Translations under genes and position numbers: made by a program
Notes under the pieces: model-generated
What the model was told of the DNA's origin: nothing
The model's input: the letters and a program-made list of their open reading frames with translations, nothing else
Database searches by the model: none
Shown: positions 18,985 through 27,835 of the stretch, in pieces
How positions within the stretch are numbered: position 1 is the stretch's first letter
Layout: every line of letters begins with the position of its first letter
NCBI GenBank assembly: GCA_902706235.1
Contig: CACSJR010000010.1
Span: 124,001 to 188,000 of the forward strand
Direction of reading: 5' to 3'
DNA from: Citrobacter sp. 18056
GTDB taxonomy: Bacteria > Pseudomonadota > Gammaproteobacteria > Enterobacterales > Enterobacteriaceae
Length of the DNA: 64,000 nucleotides

Positions 18985-19260
18985 TCACACCTCGTCTTTC
19001 AATAATTTAGTCAGTTTCTTGAGGGCTGATTTTTCTGAATCCGTCAGGGAATCTTTGACGTTTTTGGGGTAAGCCAGCACCAGCCAGACAATCTCTTCGG
19101 TGGCCAGAAAGTAGATAACTCTGGCGCTTCCGCTTTTTCCCTGTGACCCCGTCGCCATTCTGATTTTCCGCAAACCCCCGGTTTGCTGTATGACATCGCC
19201 CCGGGTGGGGAACTGGATAGGGGCACGAGCACACTCTCCTTGTGTGGGTACAATGTACAC
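18985..19260 (-). CDS. RelE/HigB-like toxin, N-terminally truncated
   Basis: The C-terminal two thirds match HigB-2/NadT-type RelE toxins (GDVIQQTGGLRKIRMA, GSARVIYFLATEEIVWLVLAYPKN, ALKKLTKLLK). The usual N-terminal strand and helices (about 25 residues before GDVI) are replaced by an unrelated stretch, MYIVPTQGECARAPIQFPTR. The predicted start lies inside the operator repeat, and the clear ribosome site AAGGAG downstream has no in-frame start. I infer a deletion or rearrangement that removed the toxin's N-terminus; the mRNA interferase is probably inactive while the antitoxin is kept. Confidence 0.7.
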   Translation of the reverse strand: MYIVPTQGECARAPIQFPTRGDVIQQTGGLRKIRMATGSQGKSGSARVIYFLATEEIVWLVLAYPKNVKDSLTDSEKSALKKLTKLLKDEV

Positions 19261-19283
19261 CTGAATTGGGTACTATTTACACC
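19245..19283 (-). promoter_or_regulatory. Tandem 17-bp operator-like repeat of the toxin-antitoxin locus
   Basis: TGGGTACAATGTACACC (19245-19261) and TGGGTACTATTTACACC (19267-19283) are direct repeats with a 22-bp period. The first contains a perfect palindrome GTAC-AAT-GTAC. The position just upstream of the toxin fits autoregulation by the HTH antitoxin. The binding role is inferred. Confidence 0.55.
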
Positions 19284-19426
19284 ATTAATTACGATAAAGA
19301 CGGGTAGTTGCTGTGCATACTATTCCCGCGCCAGGCGTTTCGCTGGATGGAGAGTGAAATGTGCGTACGTGCTTGGAAAGATTCGGAGGGCATTCCAATA
19401 TTGAAAATTAAAAGTCTACATTTCTA

Positions 19427-20953
19427 TTAATCGACGATGCGGCGGTGCGGCGAGTATTTCTGCTCTTTATGCTGATACAGTAATTCATCTGCTTTAATAA
19501 ACGCGGTTTCCAGCGTGTCCTGTTTCAACATCTGATAGCTGCCCCACGAAAATGCCACCAGCCGACGCTCATCAGTTTGCAAAAGTTTATCGGTGATGCG
19601 TTGAATAACTTCACGCGATTTATCCAGACTGGAATCCAGCAGAATTATGTTGAATTCATCACCGCCAGGACGAATGCCGTAGTCGCTTTTACGCAGGGAC
19701 GCGGCAATGGCGCTACCAAGCAGTTTAATGGCCTCATCCCCCATGTGGTGCCCCAGCGTGTCGTTAATACATTTGAGTCCATCGCAGTCGATGGCAATAA
19801 TTGTCACGGCTATTTGTCGGTTCAGCAAACTACATATTTTTTCGTCCAGTTGCGCAGAGACAATTTTGCGATTAAACAGGCCGGTCAGCGGATCGGTCAC
19901 GTTATCGCGGGCCAGTGAGGCGTTGCGATCAAGGTGATAGCGTACGTACTGGCAGAGCAGCAGTGTGGTCAGAATATACATCACAATCATCCACAGCTGG
20001 CTCAGGACGAAGAACTGAAAATCAAGGAAAATATGCAAAGTGTAGTAACGGGTAATGGGAGCCTGATAATTGATCATTGGGAACGAAGTCCAGGACGGCT
20101 GATGGAACTGAATGATTTTTCCGCTTCGATTATCCGCAACGTAGATGGTCAAAAAGGACCATAAAATCGGGCGTTCAGTGGTATAAAATGAGGTGGCCAG
20201 GTCAGAAATAGTAAAATCGGTTATCAGTACGCCTTCCACTCTGCCGGATACAAACACCGGGTTCAGGGTGCTGATAATGTTTTTGCCAGTAATGCTGTCT
20301 TTGTAAATATGCGAAACAATATTATTCCCGAGCTGTAAATCTTCGAGTGCTTTTTTACCGATGTCGAGTGAAATAGCATCGTTATCGAGTCTGATATTTT
20401 TCCCGTCAGACATCAGCCAGTTCTGGAAAACGTATTTTCGCGAGTCGATCAGGCGATTGATATAAATATAATGCTTATCCAGATCGATATAGTAACGCAT
20501 ATTGTTAAAGGTGTAGCCGGTATAATTCGAAAAGCTATAGCGCGGCAACGGACTCACACGATAGTTTAACAGCCCGGCAAGGGCGGGCACGTCTGCGGCC
20601 CAGGAGTGGCATTCTCGAGAGCGCGTTTGCAATGTTCCGGCAAGTGCGGGCAAGGTGTGCGAGATAAGGTTCAGGCCATAAATGCCGTTGATCCGCTCCA
20701 TGTGCTGGCAAACGGCCGCCGGATCGTTTTTACCCGGTTCAGAGACCAGGGGGGAAGATAATGCGGTGGAGATATTATAAGCAATGCGCTGATTAATATA
20801 TTCTTCATGAAACAGTGCAGACTTGCCATTTTCAGCAATATATCCCATATAGCTGGATAAATTGCGGTACTCCCGGAACAGTAAACCGGCGAAGACAGCG
20901 GTAGTGAGAATGACAATCGCCGTAAGGGTGAATGTCCGCTTTTTTTTAACCAA
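19427..20953 (-). CDS. DgcJ-like diguanylate cyclase with periplasmic sensor domain
   Basis: This 508-residue inner-membrane protein has TM1 (FTLTAIVILTTAVFAGLLF), a ~270-residue periplasmic domain resembling the GAPES3 sensor of E. coli DgcJ/YeaJ (GLNLISHTLPALAGTLQTRSREC), TM2 (LSQLWMIVMYILTTLLLCQYV), and a C-terminal GGDEF domain. The active site GGDEF is intact, with product-inhibition site RKSD five residues before it, so it should make cyclic di-GMP. I chose TTG 20953, with GAGG 4 nt upstream; the ATG at 21046 lies inside the tynA terminator and adds a non-family N-terminus. It is inserted between feaB and tynA, which are adjacent in E. coli. Confidence 0.85.
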   Translation of the reverse strand: MVKKKRTFTLTAIVILTTAVFAGLLFREYRNLSSYMGYIAENGKSALFHEEYINQRIAYNISTALSSPLVSEPGKNDPAAVCQHMERINGIYGLNLISHTLPALAGTLQTRSRECHSWAADVPALAGLLNYRVSPLPRYSFSNYTGYTFNNMRYYIDLDKHYIYINRLIDSRKYVFQNWLMSDGKNIRLDNDAISLDIGKKALEDLQLGNNIVSHIYKDSITGKNIISTLNPVFVSGRVEGVLITDFTISDLATSFYTTERPILWSFLTIYVADNRSGKIIQFHQPSWTSFPMINYQAPITRYYTLHIFLDFQFFVLSQLWMIVMYILTTLLLCQYVRYHLDRNASLARDNVTDPLTGLFNRKIVSAQLDEKICSLLNRQIAVTIIAIDCDGLKCINDTLGHHMGDEAIKLLGSAIAASLRKSDYGIRPGGDEFNIILLDSSLDKSREVIQRITDKLLQTDERRLVAFSWGSYQMLKQDTLETAFIKADELLYQHKEQKYSPHRRIVD

Positions 20954-21044
20954 GATACCTCGATCCTTTCTCAAGCCTGTCCACGCTTCCAGTATAGCGC
21001 GGGAAATATAGCATCCCTGTTTCTCTTTCACGAAGCCTGAGATC

Positions 21045-21065
21045 AAAAAAGGGGCCGAAGCCCCT
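21045..21065 (-). terminator. Intrinsic terminator of tynA
   Basis: On the minus strand, AGGGGC-TTCG-GCCCCT with a stable UUCG tetraloop is followed by U6 (A21045-21050). It lies 5 bp past the tynA stop. Confidence 0.9.
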
Positions 21066-21070
21066 CTGAT

Positions 21071-23338
21071 TTACTTCTTCTGTTCGCCTAGCGTCGGCGT
21101 TTCATTGAAGAAGTTCCACGGTTTCAGCAGCGCGTGAACCCATTCGGTTGGCATAATCGGCCACTCTTCGGCGCGGGCCACATGCGTGGTGCCGGTAGTG
21201 ATCCACACCACGTCATCCTGGTTATCCACCGATTCATTGTCTTTGGTGTACTGGCCAAGACCGGTGTCATGGGTGGAACGGTTAGGGTATTTGCCTTCAG
21301 GATAACGTTCATCCGCTTTGTAGCGGGTCACCCACAGCTGTTTATCCATAAAGCTCAGGCGATGATAAATCCACTCGTCAGGTGAGAATTTCGCCCCGGT
21401 CGCCACCGGATGAGTGCCACCGGCGTACGGGATTATCTGGTACGAAACCGGATTGCCCATACGGTTCTCTTTGCTGGTATTGCTCAGCAGACGAATGGTA
21501 CCCGGATCGAATTTCTGCGCCGCCTGCTGCTCGGTGTCGATCGTATGCTGGTCAATCTGCATGGTACTGGTCCGCGGGCCACCGGCGGTGTTTGGCTTCA
21601 CATCCGGATCCATCGCTACCAGGCGGTTGTTTTCGCCATCTACGTCCAGGTCGAGACGGAAGTTGTAGATGTGCTGGTGGGTGGTGCCTACGATGTTGTG
21701 GTCGATAAGCGTGCCGTATTTGGTGTCAGCTTTGGCAGTCGCGTCGTGCATGGTTTTGGACTGCACGCCTTTCACCGCTTCGATGCCCGTCGCACCGGCA
21801 TCAATGCCAATAGTGCCGTTTTCGTGGAACACCCAGTCAAAGATGTAGTCGTAGTTGCCGACCGTGCTTATCCAGCGGATAACCAGCTCACGGCGCTCGG
21901 TACTGACGTTCGGCTTACCCATTTCCTGATGCTTATATTCCGGCCCGGCGTAGCGTTCAAAGACTGCGATCGCGTGCGGGATGTTCATGGGTGCACCGGT
22001 ATAATCGGCGATGGTTTCGTCCAGCAGCACGGCGTTCGACGGTGCATCTTTACCGCGGGCGATAGGCGAGGTCAGGGTGCCCATGCCGTAGTCGCCGGAG
22101 TCCAGATATGCTTTGAAGTACCAGCCCACGTCCGGGTCACCATAAGGGACGATCATCCCGCCAAGTGAACCTTCGTACATGATTTTGCGTTTGGTGCCGT
22201 TGTCGTTATAGGTCACGGTCGACAAAATCGGTCCTACGCGAGAATCCAGGCGCAGGTGGAAATCCCAGTTCTGCCAGTGAATCATATCGCCAGTGATAGT
22301 GTAGTTCTTGCCTTCTGGTTCGATGATATCCAACGGTTTAAGCTGTTTAGCGATACGGTCACGTCCATCATACGGGCGCGGTGCCATCGGCACAGGAATG
22401 ACCGGGCCTTCTTCAATCTTAATGATTTTCTTCTGCTCAAGGTCGACAACCGCCACCAGGTTTTCAATCGGGTGCGCCCAGTAGTTGCCGTCGCCGACGT
22501 CCAGATAACTCACCACTTTTAGCAGACGATCTTCCTGCTTCAGGCCGTCTTTGCCGTCAAAATAGCCGACGGTCAGTGGGGTGGTGATAACGTTGGTCGG
22601 GTCAGTAATGCCGTGTTTTTTCAGCACGTCAGCAAATTCTTTGCTGGCGTTGATGATGTTTTGCACGGAGGAGAAATCGTCCAGCAGCACCATGCCGTGC
22701 GCGTCCTTGATTGGCGCCCAGTGCAGCACTTTTTTATTCTTTAAATCGACCTGGCTTTCAATCACGTGTTTGCCGTCGAGCATCGTCACATTTGCCAGAC
22801 GATCTTCATCGACCGCGGTGCCGCTCATGACGAAGTTCCAGACTTTCCCTTTTTCAGGCTCGGCGAGGGCAATCTGCGTAAAGCGCGTATTCGGTTTGAA
22901 GTCCGGCGAGGCTTTAACAATCTCAACCGCTTCTTTGATTTCGTTGGCGGTCAGCGCATTCAGCGGGTGTGGGCGCTTCTCGACCTGGAAAGTCTGATCC
23001 AGTCCGGACTGGAACACGTCGTTGATGAAGGTATCCGAAATCCAGGCTTTGTTATTTTTCATCACCACCGGCACCTGCAATGTCAGGGTTTTGCCGTTGA
23101 CGATGGCGGTTTTGGCGCCCGGTTTCACCTTCACAAATGCGCCGTCTTTGGCGATGGTGAACATCTGGGCGTAATCATCCCACTGCACGTCGGCCCCAAA
23201 CTCCTGCAAGGTCTTGTCCATCGGAACCATATGGGCTTCGCCGCCGTGCGCGAAAACAGGGGCTTGCCAACTGCACATCAGGGCGACCGCAAGGGCCAAC
23301 GCCGTTTTACGGGCGGAAAAAGGAGAAAAGCTTCCCAT
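21071..23338 (-). CDS. tynA: Primary amine oxidase (copper/topaquinone), periplasmic
   Basis: TynA oxidises phenylethylamine, tyramine and related amines to aldehydes, ammonia and H2O2 in the periplasm. The 755-residue precursor has a signal peptide (MALALAVALM core, cleavage near FAHGGEA). The topaquinone precursor is Tyr496 in N-Y-D-Y (equivalent to Y466 of mature E. coli enzyme), the general-base Asp lies in YLDSGDYGMG, and copper histidines are in HQHIYNFRLD. It is transcribed towards dgcJ-like. Two FeaR-like sites lie 73-109 bp upstream of the start. Confidence 0.96.
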   Translation of the reverse strand: MGSFSPFSARKTALALAVALMCSWQAPVFAHGGEAHMVPMDKTLQEFGADVQWDDYAQMFTIAKDGAFVKVKPGAKTAIVNGKTLTLQVPVVMKNNKAWISDTFINDVFQSGLDQTFQVEKRPHPLNALTANEIKEAVEIVKASPDFKPNTRFTQIALAEPEKGKVWNFVMSGTAVDEDRLANVTMLDGKHVIESQVDLKNKKVLHWAPIKDAHGMVLLDDFSSVQNIINASKEFADVLKKHGITDPTNVITTPLTVGYFDGKDGLKQEDRLLKVVSYLDVGDGNYWAHPIENLVAVVDLEQKKIIKIEEGPVIPVPMAPRPYDGRDRIAKQLKPLDIIEPEGKNYTITGDMIHWQNWDFHLRLDSRVGPILSTVTYNDNGTKRKIMYEGSLGGMIVPYGDPDVGWYFKAYLDSGDYGMGTLTSPIARGKDAPSNAVLLDETIADYTGAPMNIPHAIAVFERYAGPEYKHQEMGKPNVSTERRELVIRWISTVGNYDYIFDWVFHENGTIGIDAGATGIEAVKGVQSKTMHDATAKADTKYGTLIDHNIVGTTHQHIYNFRLDLDVDGENNRLVAMDPDVKPNTAGGPRTSTMQIDQHTIDTEQQAAQKFDPGTIRLLSNTSKENRMGNPVSYQIIPYAGGTHPVATGAKFSPDEWIYHRLSFMDKQLWVTRYKADERYPEGKYPNRSTHDTGLGQYTKDNESVDNQDDVVWITTGTTHVARAEEWPIMPTEWVHALLKPWNFFNETPTLGEQKK

Positions 23339-23410
23339 TTGTTAACCTCGTATAGTTATGTTCTTAGAGTCACGACACGCTCACCCTAACAGCGAGCAGA
23401 CGCACGACGT

Positions 23411-23426
23411 TTGCCTGCACCTGCCA
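23411..23426 (-). promoter_or_regulatory. FeaR-like site 2 upstream of tynA (imperfect)
   Basis: On the minus strand, TGGCAGGTGCAGGCAA fits TGNCA-N8-AAA with one mismatch (CAA). It lies 21 bp downstream of the perfect site, the same spacing as at feaB. Confidence 0.55.
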
Positions 23427-23431
23427 GGTGT

Positions 23432-23447
23432 TTTGTCAGATTTGCCA
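23432..23447 (-). promoter_or_regulatory. FeaR-like site 1 upstream of tynA
   Basis: On the minus strand, TGGCAAATCTGACAAA is a perfect TGNCA-N8-AAA match, 94 bp before the tynA start. Confidence 0.68.
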
Positions 23448-23469
23448 GATTAGGAGAATTGAACTGTTA

Positions 23470-23495
23470 GCCCGGTGAGCGACGCGCCACCGGGC
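23470..23495 (-). terminator. Hairpin downstream of paaZ
   Basis: An 8-bp stem GCCCGGTG/CACCGGGC lies 10 bp after the paaZ stop. There is no U-run on either strand, so it may be a REP-like mRNA-stabilising hairpin rather than a terminator. Confidence 0.45.
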
Positions 23496-23505
23496 AACAG
23501 GAAGG

Positions 23506-25545
23506 TTAGAAATCGCTTTGCTGACGGGCCACCAGCGTCAGGATCGAATAGAGCGCGACCGGCTGCTGATGCTGGTTAAACACTTCCACCGCCCATTCCA
23601 CCACGCCGGTAGGTTTATCGTCGGCGGTTTTCTGACGCTTAACGGTTTTACGTTTCACGGTCAGACGTACCTGAATGGTATCGCCCGGTTTCACCGGTTC
23701 GATAAAGCGCAGGTTTTCCATGCCGTAGTTGGCGATAACCGGGCCGACGCCCGCATCGACAAACAGACCTGCAGCAGCAGAAATCACGAAATAGCCGTGC
23801 ACCACACGTTCGCCAAACATCGATTCCGCGGCGCCGATTTTGTCCATATGCGCGTAGAAATGATCGCCGCTCAGGCAGGCAAAATTCACGATATCCGTTT
23901 CGGTCAGGGTACGGCGCGGGGTCAACAGGCTGTCGCCCGGCTGCAATTCTTCAAAATATTTACGGAATGGATGCACGCGGTCTTCCTGCACCTGCGCGCC
24001 GCGAACCCATTGCTGACTGACGCTGGCCAGCATCGTTGGGCTGCCCTGAACAGCGGTGCGTTGCAGGTAGTGCTTCACCGCTCGCAGACCGCCCAGCTCC
24101 TCGCCGCCGCCCGCGCGGCCCGGGCCGCCGTGCAGCAGCTGCGGCAGCGGAGAACCGTGTCCGGTGGATTCTTTCGACGACTCTTCATTGAGAATTTGAA
24201 TACGGCCGTGAGCGCGGGCCGCACCGAGAATAAATTCGCGGGCAATCGCCGGATCCATGGTGACTAGCGTGCCAGCCAGGCTGCCCTGACCGGCGCGGGC
24301 CAGTGCCAGACTTTGCGCGCGGGTCTGATACGGCATCAGCGTGGCGACCGGACCAAAGGCTTCAATGGCGTGAACCGCCGGGCTTTCATCCGGATGCGGA
24401 CAGAACAGCAGTGTCGGCGGGAAGAATGCGCCTGCCGCCTGCATATCCGCTTTGCCACCCAGACGCACTTCGCAGCCAGCGGCCACCAGCGCATCAACTT
24501 TTTCCTGCACGTCAGTTCGCTGATCGGCGTTGACCAGCGATCCCATTTTCACGCCTTCTACGGCCGGGTCGCCCATTTTAACGCCCTGCAAACGGGCTAC
24601 CAGCGCGTCGCTCACCGCCTGAATCTGCACCTGTGGCACGATGATGCGGCGAATAGCGGTGCATTTTTGTCCCGCTTTGGCGGTCATCTCACGTACCACT
24701 TCGCGGATAAACAGTGCGAATTCTGGCTGCTCCGGCGTGACGTCTTCACCCAGCACGCAGCAGTTCAGCGAGTCGGCTTCCATGGTGAATGGAATAGAGT
24801 TTTTGACGATGTTCGGATGAATACGCAGCGACTGCCCGGTTTGCGCCGAGCCGGTAAAGGTCACGACATCCTGGAAATCGAGTTGATCCAGCAGGTCGCC
24901 CGCGCCGCCGCAAATCAGGCTGATCGCACCGTCCGGTACCAGCCCACTGTCGACGATGGCTTTGACCATTGCCTGGGTCACCTGCGCGCTGGCGGTGGCG
25001 GGTTTGATGATGGCGGGCATCCCGGCGAGCCACGTTGGTGCCAGTTTTTCCAGCATTCCCCAGCACGGGAAATTGAACGCGTTTATGTGCACCGCAACGC
25101 CTGATTTTGCAGTCAGCACATGGCGAGCGGCGAAACCGCCATTTTTCGACAGCGGAATCAGTTCATCTTCCGGCCATAATACGTCGTCAGGCAACTCGCG
25201 TGCGCCGAGTCCCGCGTAGGTAAACAGCGTGCCAATTCCGCCTTCGATATCCACCCAGCTATCAGCCTGGGTTGCCCCGGTTTGTGCGGAAAGGGCATAG
25301 AACCCCTCTTTTTGCTCCAGCAAATGTTTTGCCACCGCTTTCAGCATGGCGGCACGTTCAACAAAGGTCATTTTACTGAGCGCTTCACCGCCATTCTCAA
25401 TGGCGTAACGGCGCGCCTGCGCCAGATCCAGCCCTTCGCTGGTCACTTCCCAAAGTGGTTCGCCGGTAATCGCATGATGGATTGTCCGCGCTCGGCCCCG
25501 GCCTGACTGCCAGCTACCGGATAAGAAACTGGTTAACTGCTGCAT
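23506..25545 (-). CDS. paaZ: PaaZ, bifunctional oxepin-CoA hydrolase / semialdehyde dehydrogenase
   Basis: PaaZ opens the oxepin-CoA ring and oxidises the resulting aldehyde to 3-oxo-5,6-dehydrosuberyl-CoA in phenylacetate breakdown. The 679-residue protein has an N-terminal aldehyde dehydrogenase domain (catalytic Cys295 in [19 protein letters not shown] with the general base, FTGSAQTGQ) and a C-terminal MaoC-type hydratase domain from about residue 530 ([14 protein letters not shown]). It is divergent from the paaA operon, as in E. coli, and a PaaX-like half site lies upstream. Confidence 0.96.
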   Translation of the reverse strand: MQQLTSFLSGSWQSGRGRARTIHHAITGEPLWEVTSEGLDLAQARRYAIENGGEALSKMTFVERAAMLKAVAKHLLEQKEGFYALSAQTGATQADSWVDIEGGIGTLFTYAGLGARELPDDVLWPEDELIPLSKNGGFAARHVLTAKSGVAVHINAFNFPCWGMLEKLAPTWLAGMPAIIKPATASAQVTQAMVKAIVDSGLVPDGAISLICGGAGDLLDQLDFQDVVTFTGSAQTGQSLRIHPNIVKNSIPFTMEADSLNCCVLGEDVTPEQPEFALFIREVVREMTAKAGQKCTAIRRIIVPQVQIQAVSDALVARLQGVKMGDPAVEGVKMGSLVNADQRTDVQEKVDALVAAGCEVRLGGKADMQAAGAFFPPTLLFCPHPDESPAVHAIEAFGPVATLMPYQTRAQSLALARAGQGSLAGTLVTMDPAIAREFILGAARAHGRIQILNEESSKESTGHGSPLPQLLHGGPGRAGGGEELGGLRAVKHYLQRTAVQGSPTMLASVSQQWVRGAQVQEDRVHPFRKYFEELQPGDSLLTPRRTLTETDIVNFACLSGDHFYAHMDKIGAAESMFGERVVHGYFVISAAAGLFVDAGVGPVIANYGMENLRFIEPVKPGDTIQVRLTVKRKTVKRQKTADDKPTGVVEWAVEVFNQHQQPVALYSILTLVARQQSDF

Positions 25546-25593
25546 TGTGTCTCTCCGTAAATGTTACGTCGTTTCGTCATACATAGTTTGATT

Positions 25594-25602
25594 ATGAATC
25601 AT
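25594..25602 (-). promoter_or_regulatory. PaaX-like half site upstream of paaZ
   Basis: The minus strand reads ATGATTCAT, the same TGATTCAT word found at the paaA promoter. PaaX sites in E. coli contain TGATTC/GAATCA words. The second arm is not clear here. Confidence 0.45.
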
Positions 25603-25779
25603 AAAAATCAATGATGATTTTAATAATTTATTAACAATGCGATCTTTGTCTGCATCTGTTTATTTGTTACTTCATTGTTATGTAACGATGTTGCGATTTA
25701 CTCTGCGAAGGGCGTCACAGAATACACAAACCATTCTTGGGGTTTTAGTTAACCTTTATGTAACTTCACATAAACAATG

Positions 25780-25808
25780 TGATTCATAAAAATGCACTTA
25801 ATGAATCA
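25780..25808 (+). promoter_or_regulatory. PaaX-like inverted repeat upstream of paaA
   Basis: TGATTCAT (25780-25787) and ATGAATCA (25801-25808) form a perfect 8-bp inverted repeat with a 13-bp spacer, 25 bp before the paaA start. PaaX is the GntR-like repressor of paa genes, released by phenylacetyl-CoA. The symmetry is seen; PaaX binding is inferred. Confidence 0.65.
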
Positions 25809-25832
25809 AATGGGAATCATAAAGGTGACAAT

Positions 25833-26762
25833 GTGACTGAAGAACAACGCTTTGAAGCGCGCATCGCCGAAGAGACGGCCATTGAGCCGCAGGACTGGAT
25901 GCCCGAGGCGTACCGCAAAACGCTGATCCGCCAGATTGGCCAGCACGCGCACTCTGAGATTGTCGGTATGCTGCCGGAAGGTAACTGGATAACCCGTGCG
26001 CCGACACTGCGCCGAAAAGCCATTCTGCTGGCAAAAGTGCAGGACGAAGCCGGGCACGGCCTTTATCTCTACAGCGCGGCGGAAACCCTCGGCTGCGCCC
26101 GTGAAGACATCTATCAGAAGATGCTCGACGGACGAATGAAGTACTCCTCCATCTTTAATTACCCGACGCTGAACTGGGCCGATATCGGTGTGATTGGCTG
26201 GCTGGTCGATGGGGCAGCCATTGTCAATCAGGTGGCGTTGTGTCGCACGTCTTACGGACCGTATGCCCGTGCGATGGTGAAAATCTGTAAAGAAGAGAGT
26301 TTTCATCAGCGTCAAGGATTCGAAGCCTGCATGGCGCTGGCGAACGGCAGCGAAGAGCAGCGCGCGATGTTGCAGGATGCAATCAACCGCTTCTGGTGGC
26401 CTGCGCTGATGATGTTCGGGCCGAACGATGACAGCTCGCCGAACAGCGCCCAGAGCCTGGCGTGGAAAATCAAACGCTTCGGTAATGATGAACTGCGTCA
26501 GCGCTTTGTCGACAACACCGTTCCGCAGGTGGAAATGTTGGGCATGACCGTACCGGACCCGGACCTAACGCTCGACGAAACCACCGGTGAGTACCGCTTC
26601 GGCGCTATCGACTGGAATGAATTTAATGACGTGATTAACGGGCGTGGTATTTGCAACCACGAACGTCTGGCCGCCAAGCGTAAAGCCTGGGAAGAGGGCG
26701 CATGGGTGCGGGAAGCCGCGCTGGCGCATGCCGAAAAACAGCAGGCCCGCAACGTGGCGTAA
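25833..26762 (+). CDS. paaA: PaaA, catalytic subunit of 1,2-phenylacetyl-CoA epoxidase
   Basis: PaaA is the di-iron, ferritin-like subunit that epoxidises the aromatic ring of phenylacetyl-CoA. With the GTG start at 25833 the protein has 309 residues, the same as E. coli PaaA; ribosome site AAGGTG is 5-6 nt upstream. An in-frame ATG at 25779 would add 18 residues with no family match. Iron-ligand patterns are the EXXH in [10 protein letters not shown] and EES-FHQ in [13 protein letters not shown]. It is first of the paaABCDEFGHIJK operon. Confidence 0.95.
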   Translation: MTEEQRFEARIAEETAIEPQDWMPEAYRKTLIRQIGQHAHSEIVGMLPEGNWITRAPTLRRKAILLAKVQDEAGHGLYLYSAAETLGCAREDIYQKMLDGRMKYSSIFNYPTLNWADIGVIGWLVDGAAIVNQVALCRTSYGPYARAMVKICKEESFHQRQGFEACMALANGSEEQRAMLQDAINRFWWPALMMFGPNDDSSPNSAQSLAWKIKRFGNDELRQRFVDNTVPQVEMLGMTVPDPDLTLDETTGEYRFGAIDWNEFNDVINGRGICNHERLAAKRKAWEEGAWVREAALAHAEKQQARNVA

Positions 26763-26773
26763 GGAGAACAACA

Positions 26774-27061
26774 ATGAGCAATGTCTACTGGCCGTTATAT
26801 GAAGTGTTCGTTCGCAGCAAACAGGGTTTATCGCACCGTCATGTGGGCAGCCTGCACGCCGCCGACGATCGCATGGCGCTGGAAAATGCCCGTGATGCCT
26901 ACACCCGCCGCAGCGAAGGTTGCTCAATCTGGGTGGTAAAAGCGAGCGAAATCGTAGCCTCACAGCCGGAAGAACGCGGCGAATTTTTCGACCCGGCGGA
27001 GAGCAAAATCTATCGCCACCCGACGTTCTACACCCTGCCTGACGGCATCGAGCACATGTGA
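26774..27061 (+). CDS. paaB: PaaB, epoxidase complex subunit
   Basis: This small 95-residue protein (MSNVYWPLYEVFVRSKQGLSHRHVGSLHA...) is part of the PaaABCE multicomponent oxygenase, needed for activity and probably for electron transfer from PaaE. Ribosome site AAGGAG precedes ATG 26774, 11 bp after paaA. An upstream in-frame start at 26702 lies inside paaA and is rejected. Confidence 0.95.
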   Translation: MSNVYWPLYEVFVRSKQGLSHRHVGSLHAADDRMALENARDAYTRRSEGCSIWVVKASEIVASQPEERGEFFDPAESKIYRHPTFYTLPDGIEHM

Positions 27062-27068
27062 GGCAGTC

Positions 27069-27824
27069 ATGAAGAATCACGATCCTATCGCGACTTACGC
27101 TCTGCGCCTCGGCGATAACTGTCTGGTGCTTTCTCAGCGCCTTTCAGCCTGGTGCGGTCACGCCCCGGAGCTGGAAATCGATCTGGCGCTGGCGAATATC
27201 GGCCTCGACCTGATGGGCCAGGCGCGCAATTTTCTGACCTACGCCGCTGAACGTCAGGGCGCAGGCGATGAAGACACGCTGGCGTTTGGCCGCGACGAAC
27301 GTCAGTTCTGCAACATTCTGCTGGTAGAGCAGCCGAACGGTAATTTTGCTGACACTCTGGCGCGCCAGCTGTTTATTGATGCCTGGCACGTGGCGTTGTT
27401 CGGTCGCCTTACGAGCAGCAAAGACGCACAGATTGCCGCCATCGCCGCCAAAGCCATTAAAGAAGCGCGTTATCACCTGCGCTTCAGCCGTGGCTGGGTT
27501 GAGCGTCTGGGCGCAGGGACCGAGCTTTCGAGCGCGCGGATGCAGGCCGCCATCGACAATCTGTGGCGCTTCACCGCCGAACTGTTCCAGGCCGATGCGC
27601 TGGAAGAAACGCTGATTGCTGAAGGCGTCGCCGTCGACCCGCGTGAACTGAAAGCCGGCTGGCTGGCGGAAATTTCCAGCGTACTGGCAGCCGCAGAACT
27701 CAAGGTTCCGCCAGAGCCGCCGTACCGCACCGGCGGTAAACAGGGGCTACACACCGAACATCTGGGGCCGATGCTGGCAGAAATGCAGTATCTGCAGCGT
27801 TCGTATCCCGGTCAGCAGTGGTAA
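27069..27824 (+). CDS. paaC: PaaC, structural subunit of phenylacetyl-CoA epoxidase
   Basis: This 251-residue ferritin-like protein pairs with PaaA but lacks a full di-iron site. Family marks: YALRLGDNCLVLSQRLSAWCGHAPELEID at the N-terminus, ARYHLRFSRGWVERLG in the middle and HTEHLGPMLAEMQYLQR at the end. GAGG 5 nt before ATG 27069 is the ribosome site, 7 bp after paaB. Confidence 0.95.
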   Translation: MKNHDPIATYALRLGDNCLVLSQRLSAWCGHAPELEIDLALANIGLDLMGQARNFLTYAAERQGAGDEDTLAFGRDERQFCNILLVEQPNGNFADTLARQLFIDAWHVALFGRLTSSKDAQIAAIAAKAIKEARYHLRFSRGWVERLGAGTELSSARMQAAIDNLWRFTAELFQADALEETLIAEGVAVDPRELKAGWLAEISSVLAAAELKVPPEPPYRTGGKQGLHTEHLGPMLAEMQYLQRSYPGQQW

Positions 27825-27835
27825 CGGAGGTCGCT

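Noticed and set aside
20954-21046. Longer N-terminus for the diguanylate cyclase (ATG 21046)
   Set aside because: The ATG lies inside the tynA terminator and the added residues do not fit DgcJ-like proteins; TTG 20953 has a ribosome site.
21410-22168. 252-residue + strand ORF opposite tynA
   Set aside because: It is a shadow of tynA, which has its catalytic residues and full length on the other strand.
24313-25104. 263-residue + strand ORF opposite paaZ
   Set aside because: It is antisense to paaZ; no start signal and histidine/arginine-rich shadow composition.
25680-25780. CRP site in the paaA promoter
   Set aside because: E. coli has one, but here I see only TCACA-N7-TGTGA in the wrong orientation (25766-25782) and no acceptable TGTGA-N6-TCACA match.
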